Assembly: GCA_002408445.1 (NCBI GenBank)
Contig: DHSK01000062.1
Span: forward strand, 15,689 to 74,493
Direction of reading: 5' to 3'
Origin: Syntrophomonas sp. UBA5288
GTDB taxonomy: Bacteria > Bacillota > Syntrophomonadia > Syntrophomonadales > Syntrophomonadaceae
DNA: 58,805 nt
Positions 13,343-21,553 of the stretch are shown piece after piece. The notes beneath the pieces are model-generated. The model made no database searches, was not told the origin of the DNA, and saw only the letters and a program-made list of their open reading frames with translations. The translations under genes were made by a program, and so were the position numbers. How positions within the stretch are numbered: position 1 is the first letter of the stretch; each line of letters starts with the position of its first letter.

Positions 13343-16087
13343 ATGATGCGCAAGGAATCAATAAAAATATCAGGTATGAGCTGTGCAGCCTGCGCTAACA
13401 GGATAGAAAAGGGATTAAACAAGCTTGAGGGAGTTAACCAGGCCAATGTAAATCTGGCGGTGGAAAAAGCCACCGTTGACTTTGATGATAGGCTTACTAA
13501 TCCGGATAAATTTGAAGAAATTATAAAAAAGCTGGGTTATGGGGTCATTAAAGAGACTCCGGCCGGGGAAAACCAGGTGGAACTTAAGATTACCGGTATG
13601 TCCTGTGCAGCCTGTTCCGCCAAAATTGAGAAGAGCCTTAACAAAATGGACGGGGTTGACCAGGCCGCAGTTAACCTGACCACCGAACGGGCCCGTGTAA
13701 AATACGACGTTTCCCGGGTTAAGGTATCCGAAATGATCAGGACTATCCAGGCTTTAGGTTATGAGGCGGAAAAGGCCGAGGATATTAGCCGCGATCAGGA
13801 GCAGGAACAGAGGCAGAAGGAAATTAGGCAACTCAGAATGACGCTGATTATCTCCGCCGTATTGAGTGCACCTTTGCTGCTGGCTATGATTTTAAGCGTA
13901 TTCCACGTTGAAAAATCGTGGATAGCCGTGCTGCACAATCCGTATTTCCAGTTGGCCATTGCTACCCCCATACAGTTTGGAATTGGTTATCGATTCTATA
14001 AACATGCTTATTTTGCCCTGAGGTCCAAAAGCGCCAACATGGATGTTTTGATTGCCATGGGAACCTCAGCCGCGTATTTCTTTAGTGTATACAACTTGTT
14101 CTTTGAGCAGGTTCCGGCCGGTATGATGAAAGACCTTTATTTTGAGGCCGCCGCCATTATCATAACGCTCATACTGTTGGGTAAATATCTGGAAGCAGTA
14201 GCCAAGGGAAGAACTTCCGAGGCTATTAAAAAGCTCATGAGTTTGCAGGCTAAAACCGCCCGGGTAATTAGGAAGGGAGTAGAGGAGGACATTCCTATTG
14301 AGGAAGTTGAACTGGGAGATATAGTTGTGGTAAGGCCGGGTGAGAAAGTGCCGGTCGACGGCAGAATCACGGAAGGGAACTCCGCCCTGGATGAAGCCAT
14401 GCTTACCGGAGAGAGCCTGCCGGTTGATAAAAAGTCGGGTGACTCAGTATTTGGTGCTACTATAAATAAGTTTGGTACTTTTAAATTCGAGGTTACCAAA
14501 GTGGGCAGGGATACTGCCCTGTCGCAAATCATCAGAATGGTGGAAGAAGCCCAGGGCTCTAAAGCACCCATACAGAAAATTGCCGATCAGGTGGCAGGAG
14601 TATTTGTACCGGCGGTACTGGTAATTGCTTTGGTAACATTTTTAGCCTGGTTCCTGACCGGTGCGGGCATAAACAAAGCATTGATCAGCGCGGTGGCCGT
14701 TCTGGTTATAGCCTGTCCGTGTGCACTGGGATTAGCTACACCGACGGCTATTATGGTGGGAACGGGAAAAGGTGCTGAAAGTGGCATTCTTATCAAAGGC
14801 GGGGAGCACCTGGAGATGGCATATAAGTTAAACGCGGTAGTGCTTGATAAGACCGGAACCATTACCAGAGGGGAACCGGAGGTAACTGATGTATTGTCGT
14901 TAAATAGCTTGACCGAGGACGAGATTCTTAAGACAGCAGCCATAAGTGAGAAAAGTTCTGAACATCCTCTGGGAGTTGCCATATATGAAAGAGGTAAAAA
15001 GAAATGGGAAAGTTTGCCGGACCCCGATAAATTTGAGGCTATTCCCGGCAGAGGAATAATGGCCGTAGTTGATGACAGAGAAATTTATATCGGCACCAGA
15101 AAATTAATGAATGAAAAATCTATTGCTACGGGCAATATAGAAGCAACTATTGCCCGGCTGGAAGATGAAGGTAAAACCGCCATGCTCATGGCGACAGACA
15201 ATAACCTGGAAGCGGTACTGGCGGTTGCCGATACCTTAAAAGAAAATTCCCGGGAAGCCATAGCGGACTTGCAGCAAATGGGTATTGAGGTTTATATGAT
15301 AACCGGCGACAATCAAAGGACTGCGAATGCTATTGCCAAACAGGTGGGTATCACCAATGTCCTGGCCGAAGTCCTGCCGGAAAACAAGGCCGAAGAGGTA
15401 GAAAAACTTAAGGCGCAGGGTAAAATTGTGGCTATGGTGGGAGATGGAATTAACGATGCTCCCGCCCTGGCGACGGCAGATATCGGTATGGCTATAGGAA
15501 CCGGAACCGATATTGCCATGGAAGCTGCGGATATTACCTTAATGCGGGGTGATTTAAGGACTATTGCTGCTGCCATAAGGCTTTCCCGCAAGACTATAAA
15601 TAAAATTAAGCAAAATTTGTTTTGGGCTTTTATTTACAATATTATAGGTATTCCATTTGCAGCTTTAGGCTACTTAAGCCCGATAATAGCCGGTGCTGCT
15701 ATGGCATTTAGTTCTGTTTCCGTTGTTACCAATTCTTTAAGTTTGAAGCGCTATAATCCGAGTAAGAGCGATTTTAGGTTTAATGGTGCCAGAGAATGGG
15801 AAAACCAGAAATGGATTTCTAATAAATCTGAAGCAGTGTGTGAAAAACCATATTCGCAAAAAGGAGATGTAATGATGAGCAGTGAAACCAAGGTATTAAA
15901 TGTAGAAGGAATGTCTTGCAGCCATTGTGTCCATTCAGTAAAAACCGCGCTAGGTTCTCTAAACGGAGTAAGCAAGGTGGATGTGGATCTGGCCGGTAAA
16001 AAGGTAACTGTGGTCTATGATAAAGACCAGGTTCAGTTAAAAGCTATAACGGACTCCATTGAAAACGCCGGCTATGATGTAGTTTAA
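13343..16087 (+). CDS. copA: Copper-translocating P1B-type ATPase CopA with C-terminal CopZ-like domain
   Basis: A 914-residue heavy-metal ATPase. Two N-terminal HMA domains carry GMSCAACA and GMSCAACS. The membrane metal site is CPC in IACPCALG (about 457-459), the phosphorylated Asp is in DKTGT (about 501), the P1B-specific SEHPLG is present, and the hinge is MVGDGINDAP. CopA proteins normally end near the N-S-L-R/K-L-K-R stretch, which here is followed by a 37-residue polar linker and a third HMA domain (GMSCSHCVHS). That tail has its own ribosome site and starts (see 15872-16087). Copper(I) export is the expected role. No CsoR/CopY regulator gene is seen; the two-component pair downstream may respond to metal. 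Confidence 0.93.
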   Translation: MMRKESIKISGMSCAACANRIEKGLNKLEGVNQANVNLAVEKATVDFDDRLTNPDKFEEIIKKLGYGVIKETPAGENQVELKITGMSCAACSAKIEKSLNKMDGVDQAAVNLTTERARVKYDVSRVKVSEMIRTIQALGYEAEKAEDISRDQEQEQRQKEIRQLRMTLIISAVLSAPLLLAMILSVFHVEKSWIAVLHNPYFQLAIATPIQFGIGYRFYKHAYFALRSKSANMDVLIAMGTSAAYFFSVYNLFFEQVPAGMMKDLYFEAAAIIITLILLGKYLEAVAKGRTSEAIKKLMSLQAKTARVIRKGVEEDIPIEEVELGDIVVVRPGEKVPVDGRITEGNSALDEAMLTGESLPVDKKSGDSVFGATINKFGTFKFEVTKVGRDTALSQIIRMVEEAQGSKAPIQKIADQVAGVFVPAVLVIALVTFLAWFLTGAGINKALISAVAVLVIACPCALGLATPTAIMVGTGKGAESGILIKGGEHLEMAYKLNAVVLDKTGTITRGEPEVTDVLSLNSLTEDEILKTAAISEKSSEHPLGVAIYERGKKKWESLPDPDKFEAIPGRGIMAVVDDREIYIGTRKLMNEKSIATGNIEATIARLEDEGKTAMLMATDNNLEAVLAVADTLKENSREAIADLQQMGIEVYMITGDNQRTANAIAKQVGITNVLAEVLPENKAEEVEKLKAQGKIVAMVGDGINDAPALATADIGMAIGTGTDIAMEAADITLMRGDLRTIAAAIRLSRKTINKIKQNLFWAFIYNIIGIPFAALGYLSPIIAGAAMAFSSVSVVTNSLSLKRYNPSKSDFRFNGAREWENQKWISNKSEAVCEKPYSQKGDVMMSSETKVLNVEGMSCSHCVHSVKTALGSLNGVSKVDVDLAGKKVTVVYDKDQVQLKAITDSIENAGYDVV
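15872..16087 (+). CDS. copZ: Nested CopZ-like copper chaperone from an internal start inside copA
   Basis: In frame with copA, AAGGAG at 15861-15866 is followed after five bases by ATG ATG (15872-15877). Translation from here yields a 71-residue HMA protein with MSCSHC, the size and motif of free CopZ chaperones. So one reading frame can give both a CopA carrying a C-terminal chaperone domain and a soluble chaperone. The strong ribosome site within a coding frame is the main evidence. Alternatively, it could be a former separate copZ fused to copA by loss of the copA stop. Confidence 0.65.
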   Translation: MMSSETKVLNVEGMSCSHCVHSVKTALGSLNGVSKVDVDLAGKKVTVVYDKDQVQLKAITDSIENAGYDVV

Positions 16088-16191
16088 TTCCAATTACCCC
16101 CATGCCCGGAGGACACAACCATGTATGGAAATTAAGAATTATGAATTAATATAGAGAAGCTGACGCTTCTCATTATTCCAAGAAAGGATTA

Positions 16192-16216
16192 AGGGTGAGC
16201 TTTACCGGCTCACCCT
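16192..16216. terminator. Hairpin between the copper genes and the two-component genes
   Basis: AGGGTGAGC / GCTCACCCT (16192-16200, 16208-16216), perfect 9-base arms, without a clear T-run. A smaller hairpin AGAAGC/GCTTCT is at 16155-16170. Probably ends or attenuates the copA transcript. Confidence 0.45.
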
Positions 16217-16253
16217 AATATCCCAAGCTTATATTTCCTGGGGAGATTATTTT

Positions 16254-16955
16254 ATGAATAAACATATTAAATCGATTCTGGTAGTTGATGATGAGGCCAA
16301 AATTGTTGAAGTAATCAAGTCATATCTGGAAGCCGGCGGTTATCAAGTTTATACAGCATCAGACGGCCAAGGTGCTCTGGACATATTTGATAATATTCAG
16401 CCTTCCCTGATTATATTAGATTTAATGCTGCCTGATATAAGCGGGGAAGAGATTTGCCGCCGTTTGCGTACCAAGTCGCGGGTACCGATCATCATGCTCA
16501 CAGCCAAAATTGAAGAAGAGGATATACTTACCGGCCTTGATATAGGTGCTGATGACTATGTAACCAAACCCTTCAGTCCTCGTCAATTGGTAGCCCGCGT
16601 TGCGGCTTTATTGAGAAGAGCCGAGGAAGGCGCGATCCCCCTGGTCCGGGTAATATCTTTTTTTAACAGCGATTTGGTAATAGACTTTCAAAGCTATGAA
16701 GTTAAAAAAAACGGAAAAATAGTAAACCTGACCCCCAACGAATTCAAAATGCTGGGTGCCTTGCTAAAATATCCGCAAAAGGTATTTACCCGGGAGGAAT
16801 TAATTAATATTGTTATAGGTGAAGATTTCGAAGGGTATGATCGAATTATTGATACCCATATTAAAAATTTGCGGCAAAAAATTGAAACCGATTCGAAAAA
16901 TCCTATCTATATTTTAACTGTGCACGGCATCGGTTACAAATTTGGCGGTGAGTGA
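16254..16955 (+). CDS. OmpR/PhoB-family response regulator
   Basis: A 233-residue DNA-binding response regulator. The receiver domain has the acidic pocket VVDDE, the phospho-acceptor Asp in LIILDLMLPD (about 56), Thr/Ser in IIMLTAKIEEED and Lys in TKPFSPRQL. The winged-helix output domain ends with the typical DTHIKNLRQKIE recognition region and HGIGYKF. It is read with the downstream kinase (short overlap). Position after copper genes suggests, but does not prove, envelope or metal stress as stimulus. Confidence 0.92.
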   Translation: MNKHIKSILVVDDEAKIVEVIKSYLEAGGYQVYTASDGQGALDIFDNIQPSLIILDLMLPDISGEEICRRLRTKSRVPIIMLTAKIEEEDILTGLDIGADDYVTKPFSPRQLVARVAALLRRAEEGAIPLVRVISFFNSDLVIDFQSYEVKKNGKIVNLTPNEFKMLGALLKYPQKVFTREELINIVIGEDFEGYDRIIDTHIKNLRQKIETDSKNPIYILTVHGIGYKFGGE

Positions 16956-18381
16956 CCTGAAAAAATATAAATTGCGAACCAGACTATCCCTAGCCTATAT
17001 TTTTCTAGCGTTATTTTTGGTAGCTCTTATCAGTATTCTTTCCAATGTGTTTTTGGAAAAACACTTCCAGGATTATATTATTAAACAACAAGCAACCAAA
17101 AATATGGATATTGCCAGCTTGATAAGTCAGCAATACAACGATGCGGATAATAGCTGGAGAAAAACGGTAGTGGAAAATATTGGAATTAATGCTCTGGAGC
17201 AGGGTTTGATCGTGAAAGTCAAAGACAAGCCAGGGAATATAATTTGGGATGCTACAGTTCACAACAGCGGACTTTGCAACCAGATGATTACTCATATGTC
17301 ACAAAATATGGCCAGCCGATACCCCCGTTTTGCCGGCGGATATAAAGTTAACAGCTACCCGCTGAAACATGGTGCAAAATTGGTAGGTAATGTGGAAATT
17401 GGATATTACGGGCCTTTTTATTACAATGACAATGATCTGGCGTTTATTAATGCCCTCAATAAAATACTGGGCATGGCGGCAACCTTTTCCTTATTATTGG
17501 CATTGCTATTGGGGGCATTGACCGCTAAACGATTCAGTGCACCAATATCTAGTGCAGTTGAAGCAGCCCGTGATATTAGCCGAGGTCATTATAACCACCG
17601 GATTACGGATATATCCAACACTACCGAGATAGATGAGCTTACCTCCACAGTTAATGACCTGGCCGAAGGCCTGGGCAAGCAGGAAAAACTGAGACGGCGC
17701 CTGACTGCTAACGTAGCCCATGAGCTGAGGACTCCGCTGGCTACCCTGCAGAGTCATATGGAAGCTATGATTGATGGTATATGGGAGCCTGACAGCTCCA
17801 GACTAAAAAGCTGTCATGAAGAGATCATGAGACTTAACAGACTGGTGGGAGATTTAGAGAACCTGGCCCGCTATGAAAGCGAAGATCCGGTTATTAGAAG
17901 AGAAAACTTTGATCTTTCTGAATTAACCCGGCACATTATAAAAAATTATGAGGCGGAATTTGCCAATAAGGATATTGTCCTTGATTTTCAGGGAGGAGTT
18001 AGTCCGGTACATGCGGATCGTGACAAGATAAGTCAGGTGATCGTCAATTTGCTGTCTAATGCCTTGAAGTATACAGCGGCGGGGGGAAGTGTGATAATAA
18101 CCGTGGCTCATGATCAGGCCCAGGCAATTCTAAAAATAAGGGATAGAGGTATAGGTATATCATCTGAAGATCTGGAACATATCTTTGAACGCCTTTACCG
18201 GGTTGATAAATCACGTTCCCGCGAAAGCGGTGGTTCCGGAATTGGGCTGGCTATTGTCAAAGCCATCATTGATGCCCATGGAGGAAGGATAAGTGTCAGC
18301 AGCATTATTAATAAAGGGACAGAATTTACCATAACCTTGCCGGATTCGCATCAACTACCGGCAAGTATTTCGGAGAATTAA
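16948..18381 (+). CDS. Membrane sensor histidine kinase (HAMP-HisKA-HATPase)
   Basis: A sensor kinase of about 477 residues. Two membrane spans flank an extracytoplasmic region of about 130 residues. A HAMP linker follows (TAKRFSAPISSAVEAARDIS). The H-box is NVAHELRTPLATL, with N-box NLLSNALKY and G-boxes DRGIGIS and GSGIGLAI. Start is GTG 16948 (a TTG lies six bases upstream); either overlaps the regulator gene, so the pair is coupled. A terminator follows at 18437-18467. The stimulus is unknown. Confidence 0.9.
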   Translation: MSDLKKYKLRTRLSLAYIFLALFLVALISILSNVFLEKHFQDYIIKQQATKNMDIASLISQQYNDADNSWRKTVVENIGINALEQGLIVKVKDKPGNIIWDATVHNSGLCNQMITHMSQNMASRYPRFAGGYKVNSYPLKHGAKLVGNVEIGYYGPFYYNDNDLAFINALNKILGMAATFSLLLALLLGALTAKRFSAPISSAVEAARDISRGHYNHRITDISNTTEIDELTSTVNDLAEGLGKQEKLRRRLTANVAHELRTPLATLQSHMEAMIDGIWEPDSSRLKSCHEEIMRLNRLVGDLENLARYESEDPVIRRENFDLSELTRHIIKNYEAEFANKDIVLDFQGGVSPVHADRDKISQVIVNLLSNALKYTAAGGSVIITVAHDQAQAILKIRDRGIGISSEDLEHIFERLYRVDKSRSRESGGSGIGLAIVKAIIDAHGGRISVSSIINKGTEFTITLPDSHQLPASISEN

Positions 18382-18436
18382 ATAATCCCAAGGCTCCCGG
18401 TAACTTTGGATAATATTTAGGAGTTAAAAAATGTCT

Positions 18437-18467
18437 AAAGGCTGCATCCAACAGAGGGCAGCCTTTT
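18437..18467 (+). terminator. Terminator after the histidine kinase gene
   Basis: AAAGGCTGC / GCAGCCTTTT (18437-18445, 18458-18467), followed by GGTTTG. Confidence 0.6.
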
Positions 18468-18515
18468 GGTTTGACCAACATATTTTGCCTGGCAATAGGC
18501 CGAAAGCCGGTCAGT

Positions 18516-18836
18516 TCATCCCCTATGCCCCTTTTTACTATATACCCCACCCATAACCTCGTGTAAATCACTGATGGTAACAAAGGCTTTTTCATCGATT
18601 TCATCTATTATTGATTTTAACTCGGCAATCTCAAATCTCGATATGAGAGAATACAACACAGGCTTTGATTCACCTGAGTAGCCACCTTTTCCTTTGAGAA
18701 AGGTTACTCCTAATCCTAAACGCTCCATTAAAACGTCTGCAATTTCTTCAGATTTATCAGAAATAATCTTAACTTCTTTAGTATCATTCAGACCCTGGAC
18801 AATCAGGTCTATAGTTTTGAAGGCTATAAAATATGC
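18516..18836 (-). pseudogene. YitT-family membrane protein, C-terminal fragment only
   Basis: The minus strand encodes about 107 residues matching the C-terminal DUF2179-type domain of YitT proteins: QGLNDTKEVKIISDKSEEIA, GVTFLKGKGGYSGESK, then a segment containing AFVTISDLHEVMGG. The multi-membrane N-terminal half is missing. Homology ends near 18836, where sequence of a group II intron begins on the other strand. A deletion or insertion therefore removed the 5' part of the gene, and no promoter or proper start remains. The short leader MLCYLLQEENWLL belongs to the foreign sequence. Confidence 0.78.
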
Positions 18837-19189
18837 GATTAAAAGCCAGTTTTCTTCCTGCAATAAGTAACAAAGCAAAGAAACATATATGGCAGGAAAT
18901 CAAAGGTTGGAGGCTGCTATGGATGACAAATAAGGAATTAACGGAAATAGCAGAGAAATACAATCCTGTGATAGGGGGCTGGCTTAATTATTATGGAAAA
19001 TACGGAAGAGCAGAATTATCCAAAGTATTAGACAGCGTCAATCGACATCTATGCCATTGGATAAGAAGGAAATACAAAAGATACAAACATAAACCGTACC
19101 AAGCCAGATGCCTCTTGAAAAAGATCAGTTTGGGAAACCGAGATCTATTTGCACATTGGAAAGTAGGAATATTACCATCGGCTGGATAA
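18833..19189 (+). pseudogene. Group II intron-encoded protein, C-terminal maturase fragment
   Basis: About 115 residues of the maturase/X domain: FLPAISNKAKKHI, NPVIGGWLNYYGKYGRAELS, KYKRYKHKPYQARCLLKKI and LFAHWKVG are typical of the end of bacterial group II intron reverse transcriptases. All reverse-transcriptase motifs (including YADD) are missing because the 5' part is deleted. It abuts the truncated yitT and is followed within four bases by intron domain V. It cannot be active on its own. Confidence 0.88.
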
Positions 19190-19192
19190 TAG

Positions 19193-19266
19193 GAGCCGTA
19201 TGACATGAGAGTGTCACGTACGGTTCTGTGAGAGGCCGAGGGTGAAACTCCCTCGGTCTACTCGAC
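19193..19266 (+). mobile_element. Group II intron 3' end: domains V and VI
   Basis: Domain V is recognisable at 19193-19226: GAGCCGTATGACATGAGAGT then GTCACGTACGGTTC folds into the standard 34-base hairpin with its two-base bulge region. Domain VI (19227-19266) forms GGCCGAGGG/CTCCCTCGGTC with an unpaired A in CTACTCGAC, a likely branch point. The intron end is placed at the AC of 19265-19266. Domains I-IV are lost. Confidence 0.85.
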
Positions 19267-20159
19267 TTCGCAACAAGCAACCGGAAGTAAGCTATGAATT
19301 TATCAAGGAACACAGCTCCGTGTTTCCGGTTGAGAAGATGTGCCAAGTTCTAGAAGTATCGCGGAGCGGCTATTATGATTGGAAAGACAGACTCCCAAGC
19401 AAACGGGAGCTTGAGAACCAAAAAATACTTAAAATTGCCCGAAAAAGTTACGATGAATGTCTTGGTATGTGTGGTCTGGACAAAATTCTTGCTGATGTAA
19501 GGGAAAAGTTTCCCAACTGTAGCCGTAAGAGGCTTTATGAAATTCAGAAGAAGAACCAGCTATATGCTAAACGCAAAAGGAAATTCAAAGCCACAACGAA
19601 TTCGAATCATAAGCTTCCAGTAGCAGAAAACATTTTAAAGCAGAACTTTACGACTGATAGACCGGCTGCCGTATGGGTAACGGATATCAGCTACGTATAC
19701 ACCTATGAAGGCTGGCTGTACCTGGCTACCGTAAAGGATATATTCACCAAGGAAATAGTGGGCTGGGCAACAGACAACAACATGAGAACTGAGCTTTGTA
19801 TCAAAGCCCTAGAAAATGCTGTAAGAAGGCATAACCCGCCCAGGGGAGCCATTCACCATTCCGATAGAGGCGTGCAATACTGCAGTAAAGAATACCAGGC
19901 GACTCTAAAGAAATATGGTATGATTTGCAGCATGAGCCGGAAGGGCAACTGCTATGATAATGCCTGTGCGGAGACATTTTTCAGCACGATTAAATGTGAG
20001 ATGCTTTACCATAAACGCTATATAACAAGGGAGCAGGCTCGCCAGGACATATTCTGGTATATAGAAGTATTCTACAATCGTAAAAGGCGGCACCAAGCCC
20101 TGGGATACATATCTCCAGCTGCTTTTAAACAAAGATACTTGGCGCAAAAAGCGGCTTAA
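19242..20159 (+). mobile_element. IS3-family transposase OrfB (IS150-like), interrupted at its 5' end by the intron
   Basis: The frame encodes an IS3 OrfB: HTH_21 region FPVEKMCQVLEVSRSGYYDW, then an rve integrase core with DDE residues in WVTDISYV, HSDRGVQYCS and NACAETFFSTIKCE. The C-terminal YNRKRRHQALGYISPAAF is typical. The first eight or so codons (from the GTG at 19242) are intron domain VI; the transposase sequence begins near 19267. No OrfA is present. OrfB is normally made by frameshifting from OrfA, so this copy is probably inactive. The intron seems to have inserted between orfA and orfB before the left side was lost. The right end of the element was not found. Confidence 0.88.
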
Positions 20160-20498
20160 TAAAATTGGAAATATAAGATCTTGAGCAATACTGTGAATTA
20201 GTGAGAAAACCTAACTCTAGACTGGCTGTTTTATCGGGAAAACCTCATATTGTTGCAATTAATTTTTCAGAAGCAAGATGTTCTCTGGTTGTTATATTTA
20301 ATTTTACCAAAACAGATTTACTACTTTAAATTGAGTAATATTTTCTGGGGAACGGCAATCCTTGGGGGCAAGGCTTTTACGCTTAACAATAATGACGGAT
20401 AGCTTTTAAAAATGTAGTAATAGTTTATACTATGGGATATATGGCTGCCCGGGCAGAAGCCGGGAAAAATTTATCTTTTTTATAAGTGAGGCAAAATT
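20160..20498. other. Non-coding stretch between IS3 orfB and the TtcA-like gene
   Basis: No convincing gene. The first part should contain the right end of the IS3 element, but I could not identify a terminal inverted repeat without the left end. The last 80 bases contain GCCCGGGCAGAAGCCGGG, a small GC-rich hairpin followed by AAAAATTTATCTTTTTT, which could be a terminator or leader before the gene at 20499. Confidence 0.5.
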
Positions 20499-21365
20499 AT
20501 GAGCAAACTTGCGGGATCCGGTTGCAAAACAATGGTATCAGCTGAGGAGAGAGCACTGCTGCCAGATATTGAACGAAGTATTATTAAAAAATATAGAAAA
20601 CCAATATGGTCAAAATTCATTAAAGCCATCAAGGATTTTAACCTGATTTCCGATGGGGACAAAATCGCGGTGGCTATTTCCGGCGGTAAAGACAGTACCT
20701 TGATGGCTAAATTGTTTCAAGAACTGCAGCGCCATGGTAATAACAATTTCGAATTGCAATTTATTGTGATGGATCCAGGATATCATGAAGATATAAAAAA
20801 ATTGCTGATTAGTAATTGCGAATACTTAAAAATACCTATTCATCTCTTTGAATCCAATATTTTTAAAATCGTAGACGATATTGCCCAGGATTATCCCTGC
20901 TATATGTGCGCTAAGATGCGCCGGGGTGCTTTATATTCCCAAGCCCGGGAATTAGGATGCAATAAATTGGCCTTGGGACATCATTTTAATGATGTTGTTG
21001 AAACCACTCTTTTAAATATGTTTTATGCCGGCTGCTTTAAAACCATGCTGCCCAAGTTAAAATCAAGCCATTTTCAGGGCTTGGAGCTGATTCGACCGCT
21101 TTATTATGTGGAGGAGAAATATATTGAGAATTTCACGCAGGAAAGCGGAATTTGGCCTTTAAATTGTGCCTGTATGGTGGCAGCCGAAAAGACCGGTAAT
21201 AAGCGCTACGAGATTAAAGACTTAATTCAGGAGTTAAAGAAAAAGTATAAAAATATTGATAAACTGATTATGAAAGCAACGCAAAACGTGAATATGGATT
21301 GTATTTTAGGCTGGCAAAAGGAAGGGAAAAAATATTCCTACCTGGATTATTATGATGAAGAATAA
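20499..21365 (+). CDS. TtcA-like PP-loop ATPase (tRNA 2-thiolation family)
   Basis: A 288-residue N-type ATP pyrophosphatase. The PP-loop SGGKDST is at residues 61-67. A CYMC pair (Cys134, Cys137) sits before ARELGCNKLALGHHFND, the standard TtcA arrangement in which CxxC binds a [4Fe-4S] cluster; a third ligand could be Cys in PLNCACMVA. TtcA makes 2-thiocytidine at tRNA position 32. Clostridial TtcA-like paralogues have diverse or unknown targets, so the exact substrate is not claimed. It is a single gene with a bidirectional terminator downstream. Confidence 0.82.
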   Translation: MSKLAGSGCKTMVSAEERALLPDIERSIIKKYRKPIWSKFIKAIKDFNLISDGDKIAVAISGGKDSTLMAKLFQELQRHGNNNFELQFIVMDPGYHEDIKKLLISNCEYLKIPIHLFESNIFKIVDDIAQDYPCYMCAKMRRGALYSQARELGCNKLALGHHFNDVVETTLLNMFYAGCFKTMLPKLKSSHFQGLELIRPLYYVEEKYIENFTQESGIWPLNCACMVAAEKTGNKRYEIKDLIQELKKKYKNIDKLIMKATQNVNMDCILGWQKEGKKYSYLDYYDEE

Positions 21366-21462
21366 CCCGGTGCAATCCGCGGCTGCAGGCGTATTTTATC
21401 CCTTACCGCTACCGCCATGATCTGGTGGAGTTTAAAAGCCCCGCGATACTGACAGAAAAAAT

Positions 21463-21504
21463 AAAGGGATCGACGACTTTTGAGTAAGTCATCGATCCCT
21501 TTTT
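21463..21504. terminator. Bidirectional terminator between convergent genes
   Basis: AAAGGGATCGACGACTT pairs with AAGTCATCGATCCCTTT (21463-21479, 21486-21502), with A-rich and T-rich flanks. It can serve both the TtcA-like gene and the S-layer protein gene. Confidence 0.8.
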
Positions 21505-21553
21505 GCCTGGTAGTCCGTGGGTTTGGTTTAACCGGGGGAGCAGAGGATAGACT

